Source: JAGPCK01 sp964535575
GTDB lineage: Bacteria > Bacteroidota > Bacteroidia > UKL13-3
Reading direction: 5' to 3'
Assembly (NCBI GenBank): GCA_964535575.1
Contig: CAZHTC010000006.1
Location: forward strand, 62,001 to 126,000
DNA: 64,000 nt
The notes beneath the pieces were generated by a model. It did not search any database and had not been told where the DNA came from. It saw nothing but the letters and a program-made list of their open reading frames with translations. The position numbers and the translations under genes are program-made. Shown here one piece after another: positions 1-8,894 of the stretch (position 1 is the stretch's first letter; every line of letters begins with the position of its first letter).

Positions 1-2062
1 TGCTGCTGTCAAACGGTAAAGAGATATGTCTCTTTCCGGCCATTTCGCCCGATACCATGCCGTCATTAATTTTAAGGGAAGTGAGCACAGCCAGCGGAGC
101 ATAAGGATTGTCGTTGAGTGATGATGGGAAAAAAGCGTTAAATCCGTTGATGCCGCCAAAAAAAAGTTCGCCCGAATTACTTTTGTAAAAAGCGCCTGTA
201 TTAAATTCATTTGATTGCAGGCCATCGGTTACATTGTAGTTGCGGCAGTTTTTGGTAAAAGGGTTATAACAAATAAGGCCTTTGTTTGAACTTAGCCACA
301 GTTGTCCTTTCTCATCAGGCAGCACGGCATACAGGTAGTTGTCGGCCAGTCCATCATCGGTAGTAATCAACGTGTACGAATTTTGTTGCAGGTTGTATCT
401 GATCAATCCTTTTTCCGATGCCATCCACAGGATACCTGCTTTGGTATCTTCGTAAAAACTGCGCACGTTGCTTTGCCACAGGATACGGTCGGTAATTACC
501 AGATTTCCGTTGTGGTATTTTAGAATAAACAGGTGTGAATTGCCGGCAGTGCTCACCCATATTCGGTTGTCGCGACTTTGGTGAATGCGCAAAATAAGGG
601 TGTGCAAATTTTTATGGAGGTACATGGAATCCATTTTCCCGTTTTTATACCGGGCTTCGAACAGGCCAAGCCTGGTTGCTGCCAGTGTGGTTTTTTCATT
701 GGTATTGCAAATGTGGTACACTAAGTTATTGCTTTCAACACGGTCGGCTCTGGGATTGCAGGGCACTTCTTCAAATTTTCCGTTAGTGTAATAATCTATT
801 CCGTTATCCGACCCGATAATGAGGTTGCCGTACACATCGGTAGTAATGCAGGAAACAATATTGCCAAATACTCCGTTGCGCTTAAGCTGACGGGTTTCGT
901 TTTTTTTGCGGTCAATAATTAAAATGCCGTTTTCATGTGTGCCTGCCCAGATATTTTTTTGCTGGTCTTCATAAAAACATTTGATAAAGGAGTGTTCGGC
1001 ATACACATTTAATTTGGGAGGTTTCAGGTCGGTTTTGTTAATGCCACCGCCATCGGTACCTATCCATAAATTATCCGATCTATCGATAAACAGGTAGCGG
1101 ATAATATCAAACGAAAGGCTTTTGGGATCATTCGGGTCGTTTTGAAAGGTAGTGAGGGTTTTATTTTTGAGGTGGTAACAAAGCAACCCTGATTTGGCTG
1201 TACCGATCCACAGGCGGTTGTAATTATCTTTTACCAGCGAAAATGCAATGGGAGCTGTGTGATTTTTGGTGAGGTCAATCCAGTGATGTGCTTTGGTGAT
1301 GAGGTGGTATTGCATTACCCCTTTTTCGGTTCCAATCCATATGGTTTCATTCTGTTTATCGAGGCAAAGCGAAATGGTAAATACCGATCCGGTTTCCCGG
1401 ATTTCATTTTCGAGTTGTTTACTGAACTTTTTACTGACTACTGAAAACGAAACCAGTTTCCAGTTTCCTATAAAATAAATGGTATCATTTACCAATAATC
1501 CCATGCGGTTGGGGCCGCCATCAACTGCATATCGGATGCCTTCGGGCATTTCAATGAAAAAAGTTTTTTTTGTTACTTCATCATAGCAGCCTATGGTATT
1601 GCTTCCGTTTAAAAACCAGAGATTGTTTTTGCTGTCAAAGCCTATCAGTTCACAGTCAAAATCATTTCTCCCTTTGTTGTTGTATACGGGAACGTGTTCA
1701 AACTGTTGCCGGGCATACACAAATTTATTCAGTCCTCCCGATCGGGTTCCGAACCACAGGTTTCCGTTTTTATCTTCAAGCGCTTTTGCCGTGATAAAAC
1801 TGTTGCTCAGTCCGGGTTTTGTTCGTTGTCCGGCTTTAAATGGCTCAAAGCGGTAACCGTCAAACCGGTTTACTCCGTCACCGGTACCAAACCACATAAA
1901 CCCTTTAGAATCCTGAAAAATGGAATAGACCGAACTTTGTGAAAGTCCGTCATCTACATTGTAGCGTATAAATTTCCTTTGGCCGTAGGTGCTTACGACA
2001 ACGAAAAAGAAAAAAATAAAACCAAAAGCCCTTATTTTCGTTAAGTAGTATTTCATTCGCAT
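1..2062 (-). CDS. Two-component regulator propeller sensor protein (partial, 3' end off window)
   Basis: The reverse strand is open from an ATG at 2062 (a second in-frame ATG lies at 2056) to the left edge, giving about 687 visible codons; the C-terminus lies outside the window. The N-terminus has a Lys-rich start and a Phe/Val-rich hydrophobic stretch ending in STYGQ, a typical signal peptide. The body carries many Reg_prop repeats, recognisable as LWFGTRSGGLNKF, IWIGTEKGVMQY, LWIGTDGGGINK, IWAGTHENGIL and LWLSSNKGLICYN. Near the edge, FFGGINGFNAFFP is the segment that normally precedes the Y_Y_Y domain in periplasmic sensors. The missing part should hold Y_Y_Y, a membrane segment and an output module (histidine kinase, hybrid kinase or a LuxR/AraC-type DNA-binding domain); I cannot tell which. 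Known members sense polymers or regulate surface functions. It is divergent from uvrA across about 40 bp. Confidence 0.8.
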   Translation of the reverse strand, partial: MRMKYYLTKIRAFGFIFFFFVVVSTYGQRKFIRYNVDDGLSQSSVYSIFQDSKGFMWFGTGDGVNRFDGYRFEPFKAGQRTKPGLSNSFITAKALEDKNGNLWFGTRSGGLNKFVYARQQFEHVPVYNNKGRNDFDCELIGFDSKNNLWFLNGSNTIGCYDEVTKKTFFIEMPEGIRYAVDGGPNRMGLLVNDTIYFIGNWKLVSFSVVSKKFSKQLENEIRETGSVFTISLCLDKQNETIWIGTEKGVMQYHLITKAHHWIDLTKNHTAPIAFSLVKDNYNRLWIGTAKSGLLCYHLKNKTLTTFQNDPNDPKSLSFDIIRYLFIDRSDNLWIGTDGGGINKTDLKPPKLNVYAEHSFIKCFYEDQQKNIWAGTHENGILIIDRKKNETRQLKRNGVFGNIVSCITTDVYGNLIIGSDNGIDYYTNGKFEEVPCNPRADRVESNNLVYHICNTNEKTTLAATRLGLFEARYKNGKMDSMYLHKNLHTLILRIHQSRDNRIWVSTAGNSHLFILKYHNGNLVITDRILWQSNVRSFYEDTKAGILWMASEKGLIRYNLQQNSYTLITTDDGLADNYLYAVLPDEKGQLWLSSNKGLICYNPFTKNCRNYNVTDGLQSNEFNTGAFYKSNSGELFFGGINGFNAFFPSSLNDNPYAPLAVLTSLKINDGMVSGEMAGKRHISLPFDSS

Positions 2063-2101
2063 TAATTCCCCCTGTTTAAGCGAACTTTGTTCGGAAAATA
2101 T

Positions 2102-4975
2102 ATGGCTAAAAAAAATAATTCGATAGATAAAAAAAATGTGGTGCTTGAAGATGAGCTGATTGAAGTGCTTGGGGCCCGTGAACATAATCTTAAAAACATT
2201 GATATTACCATTCCACGGAACCGGTTGGTAGTGATTACCGGGTTGAGCGGAAGCGGCAAATCATCTCTTGCATTCGATACTATTTATGCCGAAGGGCAGC
2301 GCAGGTATATGGAAAGTTTTTCGGCCTATGCCCGTCAGTTTATAGGTAATATGGAACGGCCCGATGTAGATAAAATTGAAGGGTTGAGTCCGGTGATTTC
2401 CATTGAACAAAAAACGGTGAATAAAAATCCGCGTTCTACCGTTGGTACCATTACCGAAGTATACGATTTTTTACGCTTGCTTTATGCGCGTGCCTCCGAT
2501 GCCTATTCATACGTAACGGGGGAGAAGATGGTGCGCCTGAACGAAGATCAGATTTTACACCGCATCATTGAACAGTTTTTTGGTAAAAAAATTTTGGTAC
2601 TTGCTCCAATGGTGAAGGGGCGCAAAGGGCATTACCGCGAACTTTTTGAACAATTGCGTAAGCAGGGATTTACTAAAGTGCGTATTGACGGAGAGGTGAA
2701 GGACATCACTCCAAAAATGCAGGCCGACCGGTATAAAATTCACGATATAGAAGTATTGATTGACCGCATACAGGTTGATAAAAACTCAGCCACCCGGGTA
2801 GGCGAATCGGTGCGTACCGCGTTGCGTATGGGCAAAGGCATTATGATGGTAACCGATGATGCGGGCAAGCAGGCCAGCCATTTCAGTCGTTACCTGATGG
2901 ATCCCGTTTCCGGCATTTCTTATGACGAGCCTCAGCCAAATACATTTTCGTTTAATTCTCCCTATGGGTATTGCCCCGTGTGCGAGGGATTGGGCGTGGT
3001 GAGTGATATTGATGTAAATGCGATTATTCCCGATAGAAAACTAAGCATCAATAAAGGGGCATTGGCTCCGCTGGGAGAGTTCAGGGAAAACTGGACTTTT
3101 GTACAGTTGCGCGAACTCGCCAAGCAGCATAAATTCAGTTTGGCCGATGCGGTAGAAAAAATTCCGAAGGCGGCACTCGAAATTATTTTGTATGGCAGCG
3201 ATGATATTTTGAAAGTGAACTATACGTTCAGCAGCGGGGCCACTCAAACCTACAGCAGCAACTGGGAAGGTCTGGTTCCTTTAATTACCCGCCACTACCA
3301 CGAAAAAAGTTACGATGCCATTTACAAATGGGCCGAAGAATTTATGACGGTTCGTTATTGCCCCGAATGTGATGGAGCCAGGTTAAAAAAGGAATCCCTG
3401 CATTTTAAAATTTGTGATAAAAATATTGCCGAGTTGGCGCGAATGGATATTGGAAACTTAGCCAAATGGTTTGACGGAATAGAACAACGCCTGAGTGATA
3501 AACAAAATACCATAGCTGCCGAGATTCTGAAAGAAATAAGATCGCGCATTGGGTTTCTGCTTGATGTGGGATTAACTTACCTCACACTTAATTCTCCGTC
3601 AAAAACGCTTTCAGGCGGAGAGGCACAGCGTATCCGGTTGGCCACTCAAATCGGGTCACAACTGGTGGGAGTATTGTATATTCTGGATGAACCAAGTATT
3701 GGATTGCATCAGCGCGACAACGAACGGCTCATTAAATCACTTAAAGATTTAAGGGATCTGGGCAACTCGGTGATTGTGGTGGAGCACGACAAGGATATGA
3801 TTCTGGAAAGTGATTACGTGCTTGATTTGGGCCCGGGAGCGGGCGTGCATGGCGGATATATTGTGGCTAAAGGAGAAGTGCCGGTGTTTATGAGTCAGCG
3901 AAGTATTACTGCGGAATACCTGAGCGGTGAACGTAAAATTGAAATTCCTGCTGAGCGAAGAAAAGGAAACGGAAAGCATTTTTCATTACAGGGTTGCACC
4001 GGAAATAATCTGAAAAATGTGCGTGTCGATTTTCCTTTGGGAACGTTTATTTGTGTAACAGGAGTGAGCGGAAGCGGAAAATCAACGCTGATAAATGAAA
4101 CGCTTTATCCAATCTTAAATCAGCACTTTTATAATTCAAATAAAAAACCGTTGCCCTACAAAAAGGCCGATGGTTTAAAACACCTCGATAAAGTAATAGA
4201 GATTGATCAGAGTCCTATCGGGCGCACTCCGCGAAGCAATCCTGCAACCTACGTGGAAGTATTTGCCGATATCAGGAATTTATTTGCTGAATTACCCGAA
4301 TCGAAAATTCGCGGATATAAACCCGGTCGTTTTTCTTTTAATGTAAAAGGCGGAAGGTGTGAAACCTGTCAGGGTGGAGGGATGCGGGTAATAGAAATGA
4401 ATTTTTTACCCGATGTGTATGTGCGATGCGAAGAATGTGACGGGAAAAGGTATAATAAAGAAACACTCGAGGTGCGTTACCGGGGCAAGTCCATCAGCGA
4501 TGTGCTTGATTTACCCATAGAGCATGCGGTGGAGTTTTTTGAAAACGCTCCGCATATCCTGCGCAAAATTAAAACCCTGCACGATGTGGGATTGGGTTAT
4601 ATAACCCTGGGACAACAAAGCACCACGCTGAGTGGAGGAGAAGCACAGCGCGTAAAACTGGCTACTGAGTTGAGTAAAAAAGATACAGGCAACACATTTT
4701 ATATTCTGGACGAACCTACTACGGGATTGCATTTTGAAGATGTGCGTGTGTTGCTTGAAGTGCTCAACAAATTAGTTGAAAAAGGCAATACCGTTTTGGT
4801 TATTGAGCACAACTTAGATGTAATTAAAGTAGCCGATTACGTAGTAGATTTAGGACCTGAAGGCGGCAGCGGTGGCGGACAAATCATTTGCTCCGGTACC
4901 CCCGAAGATATAGCCCGCAATAAACAAAGCCATACCGGGAAATTTTTGAAAAAGGAGTTGGAAAGCGGTCAGTAA
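2102..4975 (+). CDS. uvrA: Excinuclease ABC subunit A (UvrA)
   Basis: UvrA is the ATP-dependent damage-sensing dimer of nucleotide excision repair, which loads UvrB on lesions in the cytoplasm. The 957-residue length fits the family. Walker A motif GLSGSGKSS is at about residues 47-55, the first ABC signature LSGGEAQR near 503, the second Walker A GVSGSGKST near 655, and the second signature near 843. The C-terminal zinc hairpin is intact (CETC near 752 and CEEC about 27 residues later). The first zinc module is degenerate: where many UvrA proteins have CPxC ahead of the FSFN segment this one has DPVSGISY, leaving only the later CPVC pair near residue 291. I chose the ATG at 2102; an upstream in-frame TTG at 2087 would add only five residues. 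The 3' end overlaps the convergent MORN gene by 7 bp. Confidence 0.97.
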   Translation: MAKKNNSIDKKNVVLEDELIEVLGAREHNLKNIDITIPRNRLVVITGLSGSGKSSLAFDTIYAEGQRRYMESFSAYARQFIGNMERPDVDKIEGLSPVISIEQKTVNKNPRSTVGTITEVYDFLRLLYARASDAYSYVTGEKMVRLNEDQILHRIIEQFFGKKILVLAPMVKGRKGHYRELFEQLRKQGFTKVRIDGEVKDITPKMQADRYKIHDIEVLIDRIQVDKNSATRVGESVRTALRMGKGIMMVTDDAGKQASHFSRYLMDPVSGISYDEPQPNTFSFNSPYGYCPVCEGLGVVSDIDVNAIIPDRKLSINKGALAPLGEFRENWTFVQLRELAKQHKFSLADAVEKIPKAALEIILYGSDDILKVNYTFSSGATQTYSSNWEGLVPLITRHYHEKSYDAIYKWAEEFMTVRYCPECDGARLKKESLHFKICDKNIAELARMDIGNLAKWFDGIEQRLSDKQNTIAAEILKEIRSRIGFLLDVGLTYLTLNSPSKTLSGGEAQRIRLATQIGSQLVGVLYILDEPSIGLHQRDNERLIKSLKDLRDLGNSVIVVEHDKDMILESDYVLDLGPGAGVHGGYIVAKGEVPVFMSQRSITAEYLSGERKIEIPAERRKGNGKHFSLQGCTGNNLKNVRVDFPLGTFICVTGVSGSGKSTLINETLYPILNQHFYNSNKKPLPYKKADGLKHLDKVIEIDQSPIGRTPRSNPATYVEVFADIRNLFAELPESKIRGYKPGRFSFNVKGGRCETCQGGGMRVIEMNFLPDVYVRCEECDGKRYNKETLEVRYRGKSISDVLDLPIEHAVEFFENAPHILRKIKTLHDVGLGYITLGQQSTTLSGGEAQRVKLATELSKKDTGNTFYILDEPTTGLHFEDVRVLLEVLNKLVEKGNTVLVIEHNLDVIKVADYVVDLGPEGGSGGGQIICSGTPEDIARNKQSHTGKFLKKELESGQ

Positions 4976-6654
4976 TTTTTACGTTTTACCAGTTCCCCGT
5001 TGTTATAGTAGTACTTGGTAATAATTTTCCCTTCTTCGTTCTTTACGATATGAACCCCGTGCTTTTTACCCAATTTATAAATAACCTCATCTCGCACTTC
5101 CCCATTCGGGTGATACCAAATGCATTTTCCGTGCAATAAATCACCTAAATAGCGGCATCTTATTTTTATTTTTCCATCGTCATAAAACCATGTTCTAATA
5201 CTCGATTCACCATCATAAAAGCCAATAAAGGTTATTGTTTGATTGGGGGAGTAACTAATTAAGCTGTCTGCCAATTGGTTGTTTTTGTAGGTAGCAGTTT
5301 CTTTAAGTTTTCCATCTTCATAAAACCACGCCTTTTTAGCAATGTGACCATTGACTTTATTCCGGAATTTAACTACACCGTTTACAAAATAACTGACGTT
5401 GCTGTCAACGATTGTTGCACGTTCATATATACCAATTTCTTCAAGATTTCCATTTTCGTAGTACCATATCCAGGCACCTTCTCTTTTACTGTCTTTTAGA
5501 TTTCCCTCTACTTCTATAGTTCCCGTTACCGGCCGAATAAATTTATATAAACCTGTCCCTTCTTTTATCAGTTGATTCCCGTCCGAATCATAAAAATCAA
5601 GTGTTTTATAATTCATGTCACTATCGTACTCACCTTCTTCTCTTGTTCGTCCGTTTTCATAATACCATACCCACCTGCCGGTGCGGTACCCATTTAAATA
5701 TTTACCTACGGCCAGTTGATTTCCGTTGTAATAGAAACTTTCCATTACTCCATTTCCATCTGTTATCGTTTGTGTTCCGTCTTCTCTCCAATAACCTTCC
5801 AGCTTATAAGAACCTTCTGTATAAGTACCTTCTTCATATTTTTGGCCATTCCAATACCAGATCATTAACTTTCCTTCGCGTTCCCCTTTTAGGTACGAAC
5901 ATTCAAATTTTTTTCTTCCGTTCATGTACCAGGTAGTGTAGGTCCCGTCAAGTTCATTTTTATTGTAGTAGCAGTCGTGCGACTTTCTCCCGTTTCTATA
6001 GTACCAGATCCAATGATTGGCTCTTTTGCCGTCTTTATAATCTCCTTCATATCTCAGACACCCGGGTTTGTACCACACCACCATATGTCCGTTTCCGTTT
6101 TTAACCATATAATTCCCATCTTCATCCAAAACGGTTTTTATATATAATTCTTCGTCATTGGCACATACCCATATACTTTTTGGTTTACCACTTCTATACC
6201 AGTTGTAAAATGTATCTTCTTCGCATCCGTGTTTGTATAACCCGGTTTGCTCGGGTCGGTTAAGCAACATATAATAGGAGGTATCCCTTCCCGTACCATT
6301 CACTAGCATTGGTTTTCCATCAGGAGTCCAGGAATTCATTCGGGTCTCCGCATCATTTTCGCAAACGGATTCCAGATATTTTTGACCGTTGCTGAACCAA
6401 TAGTTCCATTTCCCTTCCCGGTAGCCATGATGATAGGTAGCTTCACAATATAATTTGCCCGACATATACCAAGTTTTTACAGTTCCATGATAGATGCTGT
6501 CGGAATCGTATTGGGCAATGCGGTAAAACACGGCCGAGTCTTTTCTGCATTGAAAGAAAAAACTGTCAAGATATTCTTTTTGTTGTGCAAAGCAACTTAG
6601 TGAAATAAGTAACACTAAACAGAAGAGGTGCAATTTTTTATAAATAGAATGCAT
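4969..6654 (-). CDS. Secreted MORN-repeat protein (YwqK-like)
   Basis: A 561-residue protein with a signal peptide (LHLFCLVLLISLSCFAQ) followed almost entirely by MORN_2-type repeats of about 23-30 residues with the pattern WYxNGrkxxExxYxxGxxdGxwxxWY. Such repeats form an elongated beta-hairpin solenoid. In Bacteroidota they are often annotated as YwqK-family antitoxin-like, but there is no direct evidence of an antitoxin role here. No T9SS sorting domain is seen at the C-terminus (it ends NNGELVKRKNY), so a periplasmic or outer-membrane-associated location is inferred. It is related in repeat type to the two MORN genes at 12.5-15.8 kb. Its stop codon lies inside the last codons of convergent uvrA, with no intergenic terminator. 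Exact function unknown. Confidence 0.85.
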   Translation of the reverse strand: MHSIYKKLHLFCLVLLISLSCFAQQKEYLDSFFFQCRKDSAVFYRIAQYDSDSIYHGTVKTWYMSGKLYCEATYHHGYREGKWNYWFSNGQKYLESVCENDAETRMNSWTPDGKPMLVNGTGRDTSYYMLLNRPEQTGLYKHGCEEDTFYNWYRSGKPKSIWVCANDEELYIKTVLDEDGNYMVKNGNGHMVVWYKPGCLRYEGDYKDGKRANHWIWYYRNGRKSHDCYYNKNELDGTYTTWYMNGRKKFECSYLKGEREGKLMIWYWNGQKYEEGTYTEGSYKLEGYWREDGTQTITDGNGVMESFYYNGNQLAVGKYLNGYRTGRWVWYYENGRTREEGEYDSDMNYKTLDFYDSDGNQLIKEGTGLYKFIRPVTGTIEVEGNLKDSKREGAWIWYYENGNLEEIGIYERATIVDSNVSYFVNGVVKFRNKVNGHIAKKAWFYEDGKLKETATYKNNQLADSLISYSPNQTITFIGFYDGESSIRTWFYDDGKIKIRCRYLGDLLHGKCIWYHPNGEVRDEVIYKLGKKHGVHIVKNEEGKIITKYYYNNGELVKRKNY

Positions 6655-6734
6655 ACAAAAAATATAAATAAAGTGAAGTTGTAAAATTAAAGCAACTCAA
6701 AGGGTTGAATGGATGCTGAAGGAAGAAAATATTT

Positions 6735-7910
6735 TTACACATAACTGAGCCACCATTTTTTGTTCTGCTGCTTGAACAGGTCGTATTTTTTGCAAACCGG
6801 GTATAGCAGTGCCACTACCAGAATCCAGATTAAATATACCCCAACTAAACCATAACCAAGTGTTGCGGGCCTGAATAAAAAGGGAGAGCCTGCGGCATGG
6901 ATATTTTCACTGCCAAACCCCTGAAGGTAAAACACGCCAACACATAACAGGTGGATGAGGTAAATATGCAACAGGTAGTAGAAGAAAGCAACCCGGCCAA
7001 ACACCATGACCATTTGGCCTGGCTTATTTCTTAGTTGCTCGGTAAATGCCAATAAAATTAAGGCAGGGCCAATAGTGACGCACAGGTACAACAATGAGGG
7101 CGGATATTTATGGAGGTTGATAAAGGATAGTATGGTATACAGCATATTTTTTTGACTGCTCCAAGGGTTGGGGTCACCGTACAAATTGCTGAATCGTAAC
7201 AACACAAATAAAATCATCAGGGCAGTCCCGGTTTTAATCAAAAAAAGTTTTCGTTGTTTTTCACTTACATCTGCTGTAAATATTTTTCCCAGGCAATAAC
7301 CAAGAGCCATCACTCCGGTCCAGGGTACAAAAGGATAAAAAATACCAAGTACACGACCCTTGGCATATGGGTAAAAAACAAAATTGCCGCGATGAAGTAA
7401 ATCCCACCAAAATCCGAATGGCCCTTTGTGAAGTGCTTCAACGGGGTCTAATAAATTATGCCCAAATACCAGCAGAAATCCAATTCCAAAAATAACCTGA
7501 TACGGAAGCCATATCAGCCCGCTCATAATAACCATGCTTATTCCTATGGCCCATATTACCTGAAGGGCAATCATATGGTACTGAAAATCGAACGTCCAGC
7601 CGGGGCCCACAAGTATTATTTCAGCAGCGATAAGCCACAACCCGCGGGTGAATAAAAAATAACTTAATTGCTTTTTGCTTTTACGTGCTGCAACCAGAAA
7701 AATGGATGTACCCGATAGAAAAATAAAAACGGGGGCACAGTAATGTGTAATCCATCGGGTAAAAAATAAGATGGGAGTTGTGGTCTGTAAGTCAAGCGGG
7801 TCTCCCTGCATGGCTCCGTTATGGAAAAAATCACGTACGTGATCAAGGGCCATCAATATCATTACCAGACCACGTAAAAAATCAATGCTGTGAATGCGTT
7901 TACCCGCCAT
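6735..7910 (-). CDS. Heparan-alpha-glucosaminide N-acetyltransferase-like / DUF1624 membrane protein
   Basis: A 391-residue polytopic membrane protein. It starts with RIHSIDFLRGLVMILMALDHVRDFF, whose first part (IDFLRG) and MALDHVRD are the hallmark of the DUF1624/HGSNAT acyltransferase group. About ten hydrophobic segments follow, with LSGTSIFL typical of the second helix. Family members are inner-membrane proteins thought to move acyl groups to sugars across the membrane; the substrate here is unknown. I chose the ATG at 7910 rather than an in-frame ATG at 7943, because a perfect -7 box (TATATTTG, 7915-7922) lies just four bases upstream of 7910, so the longer start would be outside the transcript. 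The 5' end faces the stop of the CvfB-like gene about 100 bp away. Confidence 0.8.
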   Translation of the reverse strand: MAGKRIHSIDFLRGLVMILMALDHVRDFFHNGAMQGDPLDLQTTTPILFFTRWITHYCAPVFIFLSGTSIFLVAARKSKKQLSYFLFTRGLWLIAAEIILVGPGWTFDFQYHMIALQVIWAIGISMVIMSGLIWLPYQVIFGIGFLLVFGHNLLDPVEALHKGPFGFWWDLLHRGNFVFYPYAKGRVLGIFYPFVPWTGVMALGYCLGKIFTADVSEKQRKLFLIKTGTALMILFVLLRFSNLYGDPNPWSSQKNMLYTILSFINLHKYPPSLLYLCVTIGPALILLAFTEQLRNKPGQMVMVFGRVAFFYYLLHIYLIHLLCVGVFYLQGFGSENIHAAGSPFLFRPATLGYGLVGVYLIWILVVALLYPVCKKYDLFKQQNKKWWLSYV

Positions 7911-7914
7911 CACA

Positions 7915-7922
7915 CAAATATA
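7915..7922 (-). promoter_or_regulatory. Bacteroidota -7 promoter box TATATTTG
   Basis: Matches the Bacteroidota sigma-A -7 consensus TAnnTTTG on the minus strand, ending four bases before the ATG at 7910. This implies an almost leaderless mRNA for the acyltransferase-like gene and settles its start. No convincing -33 TTTG was seen. Confidence 0.5.
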
Positions 7923-8006
7923 ACTGAACGGGCCAATGTTCAATATACAAAGTGAAAAAAGGTAAGAGGATTACTTTTTGAAAATGAAACTAACCTGTTG
8001 CAGCTT

Positions 8007-8843
8007 TTATTTTACAGCCAGTCGTATTCCGTTTTCTTCTATCAGAATTTTTCGTTCCCTGAATAAAGCTCCGATGGCTTTTTTATAGGTTTTTTTACTT
8101 ATGCTGAACTGCGCGTAAATTTCTTCAGCCGGGCTTTTATCACTCAGGGGCAAAAATCCTTTATTTTTTCGCAGTGTTTCCAGAATTTGTGAACCCAAAT
8201 CGGTTACTTTCTCGTAGCCGGGTTTATGCAAAATTAAATCTAAGCGCCCGTCTTCACGCACCGAACTTACGTATGCTTTCAATCGAATTCCGGGCTGTAA
8301 CGGTTGAAAAACTTCATTATGATAGAGAATGCCGCTATTGGTATTATTCACCACGCATTTGTATCCGAGTTCGGTATTTCGTACCACCAGTACATCTACT
8401 TCCTGTCCTTGTTCAAATGGCAATTCTTCTTTGTTCAAAAACCGGTCAACGCGGGCCGAGGCAAGTGGTCGCCCGTTTTCCCCATCAGTAAACACATATA
8501 CCACGTAATAGTTTCCTTCTTCCATGGCAGGCTGTTGTTCACGAAAAGGAACAAATAAATCTTTAGGTAAGCCCCAATTGAGAAAAGCACCGTTAGGTGT
8601 AATGTCAACTGCTTGCAGCAATACAAATTCTCCGGCTTGTGCCAATGGTTTTTCAGTGGTTGCAATCAGGCGGTCTTCCGAGTCGTAATACAGAAACACT
8701 TCTACCTCATCACCGTCTTTTGCTCCTTTGGGTACGTATCTTTTCGGTAATAAAATTTCGCCAAGCTCGGCCCCATCTAAGAAAACGCCAAAATCAAGCG
8801 TTTTTGTAATTTTCAGTTTGTTTGTTTTTGCAACTTCGGGCAT
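8007..8843 (-). CDS. CvfB/YitL-like S1 RNA-binding protein
   Basis: A 278-residue cytoplasmic protein with the CvfB architecture: tandem S1-like OB folds followed by a C-terminal winged helix. The first OB fold shows GVFLDGAELGEILLP followed by VPKGAKDGDEVEVFLYYDSE; the second shows AVDITPNGAFLNWGLPKDLFVP; the third includes AYVSSVREDGRLDLIL. The C-terminal 60 residues (ISKKTYKKAIGALFRERKI) look like the winged helix. In firmicutes CvfB binds RNA and affects virulence-factor expression; in Bacteroidota the role is not defined, though the gene is widespread. Start at ATG 8843, directly downstream of a -7 box. Monocistronic by appearance. Confidence 0.85.
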   Translation of the reverse strand: MPEVAKTNKLKITKTLDFGVFLDGAELGEILLPKRYVPKGAKDGDEVEVFLYYDSEDRLIATTEKPLAQAGEFVLLQAVDITPNGAFLNWGLPKDLFVPFREQQPAMEEGNYYVVYVFTDGENGRPLASARVDRFLNKEELPFEQGQEVDVLVVRNTELGYKCVVNNTNSGILYHNEVFQPLQPGIRLKAYVSSVREDGRLDLILHKPGYEKVTDLGSQILETLRKNKGFLPLSDKSPAEEIYAQFSISKKTYKKAIGALFRERKILIEENGIRLAVK

Positions 8844-8847
8844 TGGG

Positions 8848-8855
8848 CAAAGATA
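8848..8855 (-). promoter_or_regulatory. -7 promoter box TATCTTTG
   Basis: Perfect TAnnTTTG on the minus strand, four bases before the ATG of the CvfB-like gene. The same TATCTTTG box and the same four-base spacing occur before rlmN. Confidence 0.5.
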
Positions 8856-8894
8856 GGGGTTATGTGTGGAAGTAGGAACACTGTTTGCCGGAGA

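Noticed and set aside
4969..6654. Antitoxin role for the YwqK-like MORN protein
   Set aside because: No adjacent toxin gene and the protein has an export signal; the family name alone does not support it.
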